Below are positions 18,390 to 27,403 of a stretch of 64,000 nucleotides of DNA, piece after piece. Within the stretch, counting starts at the first letter, position 1; the number at the start of each line of letters is the position of its first letter. The notes under the pieces were generated by a model. The model made no database searches. It was not told the origin of the DNA and was given only the letters and a program-made list of their open reading frames with translations. Position numbers and translations under genes: made by a program. The stretch covers positions 1 through 64,000 of the forward strand of contig NZ_JACJSF010000001.1 in assembly GCF_014698035.1 (NCBI RefSeq), read 5' to 3'. This DNA comes from Desmonostoc muscorum FACHB-395. GTDB taxonomy: Bacteria; Cyanobacteriota; Cyanobacteriia; Cyanobacteriales; Nostocaceae.

Positions 18390-19205
18390 TTAAACTTTTG
18401 CCGCAGCACCTGGTAAACTGACTTTCAATCGCTTAAACATCGCTTCTCTTGCTTGTGCAGCGAGGCTATCGTCAAAAGGTTTTAAGGTAATTTGTTGCTG
18501 ATACTTTAGCCGCAATGCTGTCTGAATTAACCAATCGGCGACAAAAGGATTTTTTGGTAATAAAGGGCCGTGAGAATAAGTAGCGATCGCATTCTGATAA
18601 AATGCTCCCTCTGTACCATCTTCACCATTATTTCCCAAACCGTACACCACGCGCCCTAAAGCTTCCACTTTTCCTAGTTTGGTGCGTCCGCCGTGATTTT
18701 CAAAGCCTACCAAATATGGTGTAGTTCCAGTCATCTCTCGCAATTCTTGCGCTAGGCGTGAAGCTGTCACTTCAATTACCAAGTTCCCAATACAGCGCTT
18801 AGTATTTTCACCAGGATGCACGGAAACTAAATCGAGTATTCCTAAACCATCAATCCGTTGTCCTAATCCTGGTTCATAATAATGTCCCAGCAATTGGGGA
18901 GAACCACAAGTAAATACTCCTGGTGTTCCATTTTCAATTTTTTCGCGCATTGCATCGGCTTTTGCACCTTGCAAATCACGCATGACAATTTCTTGCTGAC
19001 GATCTTGTGCGCCACCACCAACGATGACATCTACAGTTTTAATATCTGCGGCTGTGGCATTTTGATCTAGGGGTAACACTTTAACATCGTATCCCCGCCA
19101 TTGAGCGCGACGTTCTATAGTAATTACATTACCGCGATCGCCATAAGTACTCATCAGCGTCGGGTACAACCAACCTATTGTTAATTCTAAATTTTGAGAA
19201 CTCAT
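18390..19205 (-). CDS. gatD: GatD-like glutamine amidotransferase (lipid II isoglutaminyl synthase subunit)
   Basis: A 271-residue class-I glutamine amidotransferase of the CobB/CobQ type. The nucleophile is Cys100 in FTCGSPQLLG and the catalytic His is His212 in SHGPLLPKNP. GatD supplies ammonia to MurT, which amidates the D-glutamate of lipid II. The murT-like gene lies directly upstream on the same strand, 48 bp away, so the two form an operon in the order murT-gatD. No membrane segment or signal peptide is seen. The start is the first ATG. Whether this cyanobacterium actually amidates its peptidoglycan is not known from the sequence. Confidence 0.88.
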   Translation of the reverse strand: MSSQNLELTIGWLYPTLMSTYGDRGNVITIERRAQWRGYDVKVLPLDQNATAADIKTVDVIVGGGAQDRQQEIVMRDLQGAKADAMREKIENGTPGVFTCGSPQLLGHYYEPGLGQRIDGLGILDLVSVHPGENTKRCIGNLVIEVTASRLAQELREMTGTTPYLVGFENHGGRTKLGKVEALGRVVYGLGNNGEDGTEGAFYQNAIATYSHGPLLPKNPFVADWLIQTALRLKYQQQITLKPFDDSLAAQAREAMFKRLKVSLPGAAAKV

Positions 19206-19253
19206 AAATTTTGGGAATTGGGAATAAGACGATCACAAATGACCAATGACAAA

Positions 19254-20591
19254 TTAAAGAATTTTTCGCCCAGTGAGAACTTCTCGCACTTCTAGCATGG
19301 CTGAGTAAGTGGGCAAAATGTGCAGAGTTTCATTCTCTGGGGTATGCTCTAATGCAGTTGCGATCGCTTGTCGCAAATCTTCTTCGACAATTAAATTTAT
19401 GCTACTCTCAAGGGACTTTTGGCTGTAACGTAGACGTAGCGCCATATCATAGACGCGATCGCCACTCACTACTAAAGTCCCGCCGCGTTCGACTAATTTC
19501 TCGGTATCTACGTCCCAAATCCAGGATACATCAGTGCCATCGGGCGTGCGATCGTTCAAGACTAGCAGTGTGGTTTTATCTGTGCTTTGAGTGACTACGC
19601 GAATGGTTTCATTCGTTCCTACGGGATTTTTTGATAATAATATCCGCACTCGTTTACCGTTAATTACTAAATCTTCCGCACGACCAAAGGCAGCTTGGAA
19701 GGTATTAATAGTATCTCTGATTGTTACTTCATCAACTCCTAACTCAATAGCCGCAGTAGCAGCAGCTAAAGTATTATATTTGTTGTACAAACCAACCAGA
19801 ATTTGTGACCATTCACTACTTTCTAGAGTCGGTTTACTTTTAGTGAAACCACACTTTGGACAAGTAAAATCTCCCAAATGAGATAAATAGACACCCTTGT
19901 AATCTAGAGAATGTCCACATTTTGGGCAATAGATAGAATCAACAGCGTGAGGAATCGCTTCTAAATAATGTTCTGGTTCATTTAAGCCAAAGAATAACAC
20001 TCGTTGCGGTAACTGCTGACCAAGGTTAGATAAAGTTGGGTCATCAGCATTGGGAATTACCACCGTTTCTGTTGGTAGCGTGGAAATAACTTTTGTCCAA
20101 CGTTTACTAATTGTATCTACTTCGCCGTACCTATCAAGCTGGTCGCGGAACAAGTTTAAACAGAGAATAATTCGCGGCTGGAGTGGCTTTAATACTCTTG
20201 GGACAATATTCTCATCCACTTCCAAAATGGCGTAATCAGTATTTAGCGTACCTAGTAAGTTGGTGCTTTCTAACAGCGCCGTCATCAAGCCATTTTCCAG
20301 ATTTGCACCTGTAGAATTATGAGTGACGCGAAAACCCTTGCGCTCTAGGATTGTACATAAAAGCAGGGCTGTAGTGGTTTTGCCGTTAGTACCAGCAATT
20401 AAAATCACTCCATTTTTAACTTGCTGACTCAATAATTCTAAAAGTCGGGGTTCAATGCGACGAGCAATCGAGCCTGGTAATACACTAGCAGCACCCAGAC
20501 GGAGCGATCGCACTATAAACGTCACACTTTTTGCCACTGACACCGCGAAACCCAATCGCAGCCTATCTATGAATTGAATTTTGTTTCCCAC
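19254..20591 (-). CDS. murT: MurT-like Mur ligase (lipid II isoglutaminyl synthase subunit)
   Basis: A 445-residue Mur-ligase-family protein with ATP-binding loop GTNGKTTT at about residue 67, a Mur ligase middle domain and a C-terminal DUF1727-like domain. A four-cysteine zinc ribbon, CPKCGHS and CPKCGF about 20 residues apart, is inserted in the middle domain as in MurT of Firmicutes. MurT activates the D-Glu alpha-carboxylate with ATP, and the GatD partner (next gene, 48 bp) provides ammonia. The ATG start has no strong ribosome-binding site. Length and motifs fit the family. Confidence 0.9.
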   Translation of the reverse strand: MGNKIQFIDRLRLGFAVSVAKSVTFIVRSLRLGAASVLPGSIARRIEPRLLELLSQQVKNGVILIAGTNGKTTTALLLCTILERKGFRVTHNSTGANLENGLMTALLESTNLLGTLNTDYAILEVDENIVPRVLKPLQPRIILCLNLFRDQLDRYGEVDTISKRWTKVISTLPTETVVIPNADDPTLSNLGQQLPQRVLFFGLNEPEHYLEAIPHAVDSIYCPKCGHSLDYKGVYLSHLGDFTCPKCGFTKSKPTLESSEWSQILVGLYNKYNTLAAATAAIELGVDEVTIRDTINTFQAAFGRAEDLVINGKRVRILLSKNPVGTNETIRVVTQSTDKTTLLVLNDRTPDGTDVSWIWDVDTEKLVERGGTLVVSGDRVYDMALRLRYSQKSLESSINLIVEEDLRQAIATALEHTPENETLHILPTYSAMLEVREVLTGRKIL

Positions 20592-20709
20592 ATCTGTACC
20601 CTAGTCTTCTGGCGTTGCTAATTGAAAGTATTTAATTGCAAATTTAATATGCGTGAGTTTAGCGAATCCTGACTGAAAAAGCCAGCCTCTTGATTTTGAG
20701 GCTGGAAAT

Positions 20710-20789
20710 GAGGGGTAGAGGGACAAGGGGACAAGGGGACGAGGGGACAAGGGGACGAGGGGGACGAGGGGACAGGGGGACAAGGGGAG
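20710..20789. repeat. GGGACAAG/GGGACGAG tandem array
   Basis: About ten degenerate G-rich units of 7-9 bp directly after the four-helix-bundle gene. A complementary array lies on its other side (21183-21268), giving an inverted pair around the gene. Confidence 0.8.
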
Positions 20790-20795
20790 TATGCT

Positions 20796-21182
20796 TTATT
20801 GCCGAATTACCCAAACAGAAGGGTTATTAATCATACTCACCAATCCTCCAAGGACTCGGTTATAAAGTCCATACAATTCTCGGCCTTGTTCTAAATCTAA
20901 ATAATTACATTTAACCGCAAACTTTAGCCAGACTTGAGTTTCTGCCGCCTCTGCTTCACAATCATTCAGTTTAGCCACAAAGGCTGCCTTATATCTTCGC
21001 TTGCGCCAAGCTTCAGCTAAATTAGCACACACGGAGCGAGATGATCTGCGAATTTGGTCAGTTAAGGAATATCGCTCCTCAACAGGAAATTTTTTCGAGA
21101 TTTCAAAGATTTTCATTGCTGCGGAGAACGCCAGTTGATAAACCTCTAAATCTTCATGACTCTTGATAGATTCTTTTCCCAT
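20796..21182 (-). CDS. Four-helix-bundle protein (S23/IVP, Avd-like family)
   Basis: A 128-residue helical protein of the family found in 23S rRNA intervening sequences and related to Avd of diversity-generating retroelements. Family motifs are LEVYQLAF near the N-terminus, SLTDQIRRSSRSVCANLAEAW in the middle helices (positions about 39-59) and a helix around AETQVWLKF. The function of stand-alone members is unknown. No reverse transcriptase or variable repeat is present nearby, so a retroelement role is not supported. The ATG follows a GGGACAAG repeat array that itself supplies an AAGGGA ribosome-binding sequence about 7 nt upstream. Confidence 0.87.
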   Translation of the reverse strand: MGKESIKSHEDLEVYQLAFSAAMKIFEISKKFPVEERYSLTDQIRRSSRSVCANLAEAWRKRRYKAAFVAKLNDCEAEAAETQVWLKFAVKCNYLDLEQGRELYGLYNRVLGGLVSMINNPSVWVIRQ

Positions 21183-21268
21183 CCCCTTGTCCCTTGTCCC
21201 TTGTCCCTTGTCCCCTTGTCCCCTTGTCCCCTCGTCCCCTTGTCCCCTTGTCCCCTTGTCCCCTACTC
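21183..21268. repeat. CCCCTTGT tandem array
   Basis: About eleven units of 7-8 bp immediately upstream of the four-helix-bundle gene, complementary to the array at 20710-20789. It forms most of that gene's 5' leader. Confidence 0.8.
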
Positions 21269-21412
21269 CTCATCTCTATCATCCACTTAAAAGAGATAAT
21301 CTCAGTAGACGTTATCTTAAAAAATAGTGTGTGGGCGTAATTACATATCCAGCCCAGTTTTTCGAATTCAGTACAAACTCACGACAAGTAGTAGCTTGCA
21401 AGGTTCCTTTTG

Positions 21413-22000
21413 ATGAATAGCACAAGATTTCTTTTTTTACATAAACAAATTACTAGCTGGCAAAGGTGGTTGTCGAAATGCCTGTTGTTGCTTGTAAGTC
21501 TTTTCATTATAAGTACGCAACCTGCTTATGCTGGTCTCGATAATGATTTATATGATGGCAACATCTTCGTTGTTTATGCTGGCAACGGTTCATTAGTTCC
21601 TCCCAGACAGACACTCGCACAAACTTTAGCGGAACATAAACCGATATTTTTGGCTTTTTATTTGGATGACAGCAGCGATTCTAAAAGATATGCCATTTCT
21701 ATCTCACGGGTACAGGAGTTCTACGGTCGGGTAGCAGAAATTATGCCGATTAATGTAGATACTATCCCGTCTAAAGAAACCTACGACCCTACAGAACCAG
21801 GATATTACTATTCTGGTTCTGTTCCTCAAGTCGTAGTGTTTAATAAAGCAGGTGAGGTAGTTTTGGATAAAAAAGGTCAAGTACCTTTTGAAGAAATAGA
21901 CGATCAATTTCGCAAAATCTTTGATTTATTACCACGTACCGAAACAGCACAGCTAAAGCGACGAGCTTTTAATGAGTTCAGTAGTGAGTTAGCTAGATAA
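21413..22000 (+). CDS. Exported thioredoxin-fold protein without redox cysteines, possible photosystem I accumulation factor
   Basis: A 195-residue protein with an N-terminal signal peptide (WLSKCLLLLVSLFIIS, cleavage after AYA at about residue 41), so it acts in the thylakoid lumen or periplasm. The mature part has a thioredoxin-like order, IFLAFYLDD then a helix and PINVDT, with a cis-Pro-like SVPQVVVFN. The usual CxxC position reads DDSSDSK, so it cannot be a disulfide reductase. This resembles the cyanobacterial family annotated as thylakoid photosystem I accumulation factor; I give that name with moderate certainty. ATG 21413 follows AAGG by about 8 nt. A good terminator lies just after the stop. 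Confidence 0.72.
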   Translation: MNSTRFLFLHKQITSWQRWLSKCLLLLVSLFIISTQPAYAGLDNDLYDGNIFVVYAGNGSLVPPRQTLAQTLAEHKPIFLAFYLDDSSDSKRYAISISRVQEFYGRVAEIMPINVDTIPSKETYDPTEPGYYYSGSVPQVVVFNKAGEVVLDKKGQVPFEEIDDQFRKIFDLLPRTETAQLKRRAFNEFSSELAR

Positions 22001-22006
22001 GTTATG

Positions 22007-22037
22007 GGGTAGACCAAATTGGTCTGCCCTAGTTTTT
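22007..22037 (+). terminator. Rho-independent terminator
   Basis: A 9-bp stem with one G-T pair (arms 22007-22015 and 22021-22029) followed by TAGTTTTT, 6 bp after the preceding stop codon. Confidence 0.85.
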
Positions 22038-22143
22038 CGTGCTATCTGTTACTACATTTCTGCTGATGTCAAAGCATAATATTGAAATATCTGTGTTAAC
22101 CATTTAGAAAAGTAATCTCTAGTCCCGTATTGAGTGTATTCTG

Positions 22144-22752
22144 ATGTCAAAGGTTTACACCACCCAGGAGCTAATTCAAGTTTTGGCAGCCGAACGCCAA
22201 GCTTGCCTCAACGGAAAACGCCTAAAGTTAGAAATAACGGTCTCTGGCAATCCTGTAATTGACCAGTTTATTAGGACTGATGGGCTGCAACAATTCACAG
22301 CTTATCAAGATTTCAAAGCTGCAATTCACGACTATCAAAAAGAAAATCAAGTTTCAGGTATTATCTGGCGGGAGGTGACAGTTAAAGGTAAAAACTTGAG
22401 CTATCCCGAAGTAAATACTGATTTAATAGCTCTTGCTAGTGACTTAGAGATATTAAAAGCTGCTAAGAATTCCATTGTAGAGTTTTGGTATGAAGTCTCT
22501 ATGGGGATGGATTTATATTTGAGTTTCAATAATAGTAAACAATACCAACAAATTCTCACATCTGATGTAGAAAGAATTGTTCAGAGAACGGAGTGGGCAA
22601 GTTTGTGCAAGTGGGAAAATTCAAGTTTTTTGGAAATGATTTTGCAGCTAGGATGGGGTAAACCAGAAGAAGCTTACTATAAACGAGGAAGACCGGGATC
22701 GGGTAGTGAATATATCCATGCAGTCAATCCTGGTAATCGCCCCATTGGTTGA
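22144..22752 (+). CDS. Conserved protein of unknown function
   Basis: A 202-residue soluble protein without signal peptide or membrane segment. I recognise no family. It has a helical N-terminus (TTQELIQVLAAERQACL), a beta-rich middle (LEITVSGNP, SGIIWREVTVKG) and a basic glycine-rich C-terminus (YYKRGRPGSGSEY). The ATG is the first codon of the frame. It lies alone between a terminator and the convergent hybrid kinase, so neighbours give no clue. Its length and codon use make it a believable gene. Confidence 0.7.
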   Translation: MSKVYTTQELIQVLAAERQACLNGKRLKLEITVSGNPVIDQFIRTDGLQQFTAYQDFKAAIHDYQKENQVSGIIWREVTVKGKNLSYPEVNTDLIALASDLEILKAAKNSIVEFWYEVSMGMDLYLSFNNSKQYQQILTSDVERIVQRTEWASLCKWENSSFLEMILQLGWGKPEEAYYKRGRPGSGSEYIHAVNPGNRPIG

Positions 22753-22839
22753 GAAAAGGGGCAGGAGGAAAGGGGCAGGGGAGAAAGATACTGGAATTTG
22801 CTCTTTTTCCTATTATTTGAACAATCCCTCCTATCGGCT

Positions 22840-25800
22840 TCAGGGTTGATTCTGCCCGATGAGATTGACGATCGCTGTGGCTAATTCAGCTGGATCTACG
22901 GGTTTAGGTAGGTGTTTTTGAAATCCTGCTGCCATTGCTTGGTTGTAGTTGATTTCTCCAGCATAAGCTGTCAGTGCGATCGCCGGAATTTGCCCGCCTT
23001 GCTCTGGCGGTAATTTTCTCACCTCACGCAGGAGCATATAGCCATCCATTAAGGGCATTCCAATATCGCTTAAGAGGATATCTGGTTTTGATTGCATTAA
23101 TATTTCCAGGGCTTCGCCTGCTGATTCAACTGCGGTTACAGTCGCGCCATATTGTTCTAGCGCAAAGCTAAAAAACTCTCGCACGTCAGCTTGATCGTCC
23201 ACAAGCAGGATTTGGACTCCAGCCAGTAATGTGTCATCTGTACTTAGTTCTGTTTGAGAAGCTTCATCGCTGCTGAGTCGCAACTCAGAATTTTTCAGCA
23301 AAGGTAGTCTGACTGTAAAAGTAGCGCCTTGTCCTTCTCCCAGACTCTCTGCCTGAACTGTACCACCGTGAAGTTCTACTAAATGACGCACAATTGCCAG
23401 CCCTAATCCCAGTCCACCAAATACTCTGGTTGTCTTAGCATCTGCTTGCCGGAAGTAATCAAAGACGTAGGGCAAAAATTCCGGGATGATTCCTTTACCT
23501 GTATCAATCACCTGAATTTGAGCATCTAAGCCAACTTGCTCTAGAAGCACTTCTACCCGTCCTTCTGTGGGTGTGAATTTAACGGCATTGGAGAGGAGAT
23601 TCCACATTACTTGTTGCAAGCGATCGCTATCGCCGAGAACTTTGCCGATATCATTACTTAAAACCGTTTGAATTTGAATCGACTTGGCTTCTGCTGCTAA
23701 ACGCACCGTTTCTAATGCACCTGCGATCGCTATTTTCAAATCCACTGCATAAAGATTTAACCTGACTTTACCTTGTAAAATCCGCGAAACATCAAGTAAA
23801 TCTCCAATTAATTGAGTTTGTAACTTGGCATTCCGCTCGATTGTTTCCAATGCCCGAATTTTAGTAGCTTCGTCGAAGTTGCGGGTTCTGAGTAATTTTG
23901 CCCACCCTAAAATCGGATTCAAGGGAGTTCGGAGTTCATGGGAAAGGACAGCGAGAAATTCATCCTTAATGCGGTTGGCTGTCTCAGCTTGGGCCCTGGC
24001 AGTCTTTTCGGCTTCGTAAAGTTGAGCGCGAGCGATCGCTTGCGCACACTGCTGTCCCAGCGTCAACATAAATCCCCGGTCTTTTTCGTTAAATATTTGT
24101 CCAGTGGTAAAGCTTAATCCCAGTGCCCCAATGACTTTGCCTTCTGCTATCAAGGGAATGGAAGCCCAAGAATTATTCCCTATAACAGTCACAACATTTG
24201 CTAACTCAGGATATCTAGCAATCATGGCTGCTAAATTTTCTAAAAAAATCGGCTGCCCAGTTCTGACTGTTTCTGCTATTTGGTTAGGTGATGTGATGGG
24301 AAAAGTTGCCCAAGTATTGATGAGTGTTTGCGGATAGCCAATTGCTTGCACAACTTTTAGGGTAGTATCTCCCTCGGTAAGTAAGACAACGGAACCACCA
24401 GTAGCTTCCAAGGCAGCAATCCCTTGGTTCACCACGACATCGGCTACTTGTTGGGGAGTTAAGGCTTCCGAGAGGGCGGCGGTTATTCTTTGTAAAAGTA
24501 TGGTGCGATTGACAGACCTTTCAGCGCCCTGTTTTGCCTGTTGAGTTTCTTGGTATAGTCTGGCGTTGTCGATAGCTGTCGCTGCCCGACGAGCAATATC
24601 TTCTGCTAAGGCTAAGTCTGTTTGTTTGTAGTACCTACTTGACTCGGCTGTGAAAAAAGAGATTGCTCCAAATAATTGCCCACGGGAACGAACTGGAATC
24701 ACCATTAGAGAACAAATACCCAGACTTTGCAGTAATTGCAGATGTTCGTCGTCTTCAGCCATCTCTACCAGATGAGAGTCAGATAATTCGGGATAAAAGA
24801 CAGATATACCTAGCCGTAGCTGCCGTACAAGCTGTTTGGCTCTAGTTTTGGGTCGATAACGCCGTCGGATTTGGTCTAAAGTATTTAGTTTTGTGGGATC
24901 GGCAATTGCGATCGCAATTTGTTTACTTGACCAATCTTCCTGGAAAACATCTACAATACACCAGTCAGCTAGGGTAGGAACTGCGAGATTAGCCACACTT
25001 TCTAAGGCAATTTCATAATCTAATGATGCAGCGAGTAAGGTGCTGGCCTCGACTAAAAACTGTTGTGTTGTTTCAACTCGTTTGCGTTCGCTAATATCCT
25101 CAATAATGCCTAACGCATACTTTGGTTGTCCGTTGGTATCCCAAACTGCTGATGAAGTTAGGTTTACCCAAACTATAGAACCATCTTTGCGGATGTAGCG
25201 CTTTTCTAGGGAATAACCACTAATTTCTTTTGCTAAAACTCGCCCAGCATTTTCCAAGTCAACTGCTAAGTCGTCAGGATGGGTAATTTCCTCAAAGGTT
25301 ATTTGCATTAACTCTTCAGGGCTGTACCCAGTAATTTCGCATACGGCAGGATTAACCTGAATAAATTTTCCATCCAACGCTACCAGGGTAATACCCACAG
25401 CTGCCTGGTTGAACATTGCCCGGAATCTTTCTTCGCTTTCTCGCAAAGCCACTTCTGTTTGCTTGGCTGCTGTCACATCTGCCAAAATAATCCCAATTCC
25501 TACCGTTTCGCCCATTGCGTTGTTGACTGGGTAATAGTTGCCTAGCCAGTAGCCGTAACGTCTGGATTGTTCCCTTGTCTCACCACTAATTTCTACATTC
25601 AGCAGTGGTTCTCCAGTATCCAAGACGCGCTGTAACTGTTGCTCAAGTTCAGCCGCCATTGCTGGCAATACTTCCCCAAATTTGCGTCCTAGATGTTCTT
25701 CTATAGTCAAACCATTAATGTCAGCGAAAACTTGATTAATTCGGATATATCGCAGTTCCCGATCCAAAAAGCATACGGCAACAGGAGCGGCTTCTAACAG

Positions 25801-27099
25801 CGCATCTAGAAGAGATAGAGATTCGGCGTAATGGACTAAAGCGTGTTGGATATCTTGATAAAGTCGGGCATTTTCTACTGCTAAGGCTGCACGGTGAGTA
25901 ATCTCTGTTGCTAAAGTGAGGTCAGTGCGATCGTAGCGACGGTTTGATTGGGTGCTGACAAAGCTGATTGTGCCGAGTACTCGCCCTTGTGCAATTAAGG
26001 GTACAATCATCACAGACTTCATCCCCAATTGCCGGACAAGTTCTAAATGTTCAAGATTCTGAGTGCTTGCCACTAATAGCGAGTCAGATATTTCTGAGAT
26101 TAATTCGCTTTGCCCAGTTTGCAGTACTCTAGTAATTGCACTTGCACCCTTGTAATCTGTTGCATACTCCTGAAGTTTACGCGCTAACTCCGCCTTAGAT
26201 GGGTCTGCATGGGCAATTGGTAGGCGGCGAATGGAACCATCTTCATTTAAAATGTCAACACTACACCAATCAGCTAGCTGGGGAACTGAAATTTTGGCAA
26301 TTTGTTCTAAGGTTTCTTCATAATCTAGCGAAGTAGATAGGACACTACTAACTTGCGCGATATAGCGGAGTCTTTCTTCAGCCTGCTTGCGTTCTGTAGT
26401 ATTCACAGCTGCACAAGTAATACCATGAATAATATTGTCTGTATCTTTCAGTGGTTCAACCAGCAAATCATAGTAACGATATTCTCCGCAAGTTGTCAGA
26501 TAAACCTCTTCACGGGTTGAAATACCAGTCTCTATTACCTTCAGCTTAATTGCCTTCAATTGCTCTGCTACTGAAGCTGGAAATAATTCATCATCAGACT
26601 TACCTAACATTTCCTCAGCAGTATCTAGACCTTGAGGATTATGAATCCACTGATATCGCAAATCTCGATCTTGTTGAAAGACCACAATATCTGAACTGCT
26701 TAACGCTAATCGAAATCTCTCCTCACTAACTCTTAGCTGTTGGAGATTTTTATCAGCCCGTCTTTTAGCAGTCTTTAATGCCTCACATAAGATACTAAAG
26801 AGCAATCCTTGTAATGCAAACAACCCAATTCGCACAGAATTAGATAGGTCAAAACTCAGCTCATAAACTGGCGGGAGAAAGAAGTAATTGCTCAGTAATG
26901 CAGACAAGAAAGTTGCTAATAGCCCTGATTTAAAACCACCATACCAAGCACTCACCACTACAGCGCCAAAAAACATCAAGAAAGGAGTTCCACTCATGCT
27001 TAACCAAGGGTCTAGCATCAACATTAACACTAGTGCGAGTGTGATAATTAATACAACAACTCCATAGCGCAGCAACTGGGAATAATGAATATGAGGCAT
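22840..27099 (-). CDS. DUF4118-type membrane hybrid histidine kinase with PAS and GAF sensors
   Basis: A sensor kinase of about 1419 residues from ATG 27099; a TTG at 27117 would add six. The N-terminus has four close membrane segments resembling the KdpD-type DUF4118 domain (SAWYGGFKSGLLATFLSALL). Then follow PAS (about 120-240), GAF (250-405), two more PAS (about 420-665) and two further GAF domains (about 680-1020). The catalytic core has phospho-acceptor His1054 in SHELRTP, a HATPase_c domain with GLGLGLAIVRHL, and a C-terminal REC domain with Asp1345 in SDIGMP. No output domain is fused. It is the first of several kinases in a signalling cluster and is convergent with the unknown gene before it. 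Ligand unknown. Confidence 0.92.
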   Translation of the reverse strand: MPHIHYSQLLRYGVVVLIITLALVLMLMLDPWLSMSGTPFLMFFGAVVVSAWYGGFKSGLLATFLSALLSNYFFLPPVYELSFDLSNSVRIGLFALQGLLFSILCEALKTAKRRADKNLQQLRVSEERFRLALSSSDIVVFQQDRDLRYQWIHNPQGLDTAEEMLGKSDDELFPASVAEQLKAIKLKVIETGISTREEVYLTTCGEYRYYDLLVEPLKDTDNIIHGITCAAVNTTERKQAEERLRYIAQVSSVLSTSLDYEETLEQIAKISVPQLADWCSVDILNEDGSIRRLPIAHADPSKAELARKLQEYATDYKGASAITRVLQTGQSELISEISDSLLVASTQNLEHLELVRQLGMKSVMIVPLIAQGRVLGTISFVSTQSNRRYDRTDLTLATEITHRAALAVENARLYQDIQHALVHYAESLSLLDALLEAAPVAVCFLDRELRYIRINQVFADINGLTIEEHLGRKFGEVLPAMAAELEQQLQRVLDTGEPLLNVEISGETREQSRRYGYWLGNYYPVNNAMGETVGIGIILADVTAAKQTEVALRESEERFRAMFNQAAVGITLVALDGKFIQVNPAVCEITGYSPEELMQITFEEITHPDDLAVDLENAGRVLAKEISGYSLEKRYIRKDGSIVWVNLTSSAVWDTNGQPKYALGIIEDISERKRVETTQQFLVEASTLLAASLDYEIALESVANLAVPTLADWCIVDVFQEDWSSKQIAIAIADPTKLNTLDQIRRRYRPKTRAKQLVRQLRLGISVFYPELSDSHLVEMAEDDEHLQLLQSLGICSLMVIPVRSRGQLFGAISFFTAESSRYYKQTDLALAEDIARRAATAIDNARLYQETQQAKQGAERSVNRTILLQRITAALSEALTPQQVADVVVNQGIAALEATGGSVVLLTEGDTTLKVVQAIGYPQTLINTWATFPITSPNQIAETVRTGQPIFLENLAAMIARYPELANVVTVIGNNSWASIPLIAEGKVIGALGLSFTTGQIFNEKDRGFMLTLGQQCAQAIARAQLYEAEKTARAQAETANRIKDEFLAVLSHELRTPLNPILGWAKLLRTRNFDEATKIRALETIERNAKLQTQLIGDLLDVSRILQGKVRLNLYAVDLKIAIAGALETVRLAAEAKSIQIQTVLSNDIGKVLGDSDRLQQVMWNLLSNAVKFTPTEGRVEVLLEQVGLDAQIQVIDTGKGIIPEFLPYVFDYFRQADAKTTRVFGGLGLGLAIVRHLVELHGGTVQAESLGEGQGATFTVRLPLLKNSELRLSSDEASQTELSTDDTLLAGVQILLVDDQADVREFFSFALEQYGATVTAVESAGEALEILMQSKPDILLSDIGMPLMDGYMLLREVRKLPPEQGGQIPAIALTAYAGEINYNQAMAAGFQKHLPKPVDPAELATAIVNLIGQNQP

Positions 27100-27403
27100 G
27101 AAAATGTCTAAGAACAACCAATACTTATTGCAGAGGCTCTACATACCCTAAGCTAGTTTTCAAGTTTTAGTAATTTATCTCTAGATAGATTTTTTTCAGT
27201 TTTAAAAACCTCTTTTGCTAGAGGCTAATTATTAAGTTATATAGTATTGTCAGCGATAATTTATTATAAATTTTCTATATCCATAACATTAATTTGCCGA
27301 TTGTGAATAGTCAATTATCAGAAATGCAGTAGCCTAATTTGCTTATAAAAATTATGGTATAAAATTTACCAATGGCTAGTTTTCCATTAGTCAGTCGCAA
27401 TTA

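Noticed and set aside
20601..20783. Minus-strand proline/leucine-rich frame
   Set aside because: It is a translation of the GGGACAAG repeat array.
20796..21182. Diversity-generating retroelement around the Avd-like gene
   Set aside because: No reverse transcriptase, template repeat or variable repeat was found in the neighbourhood.
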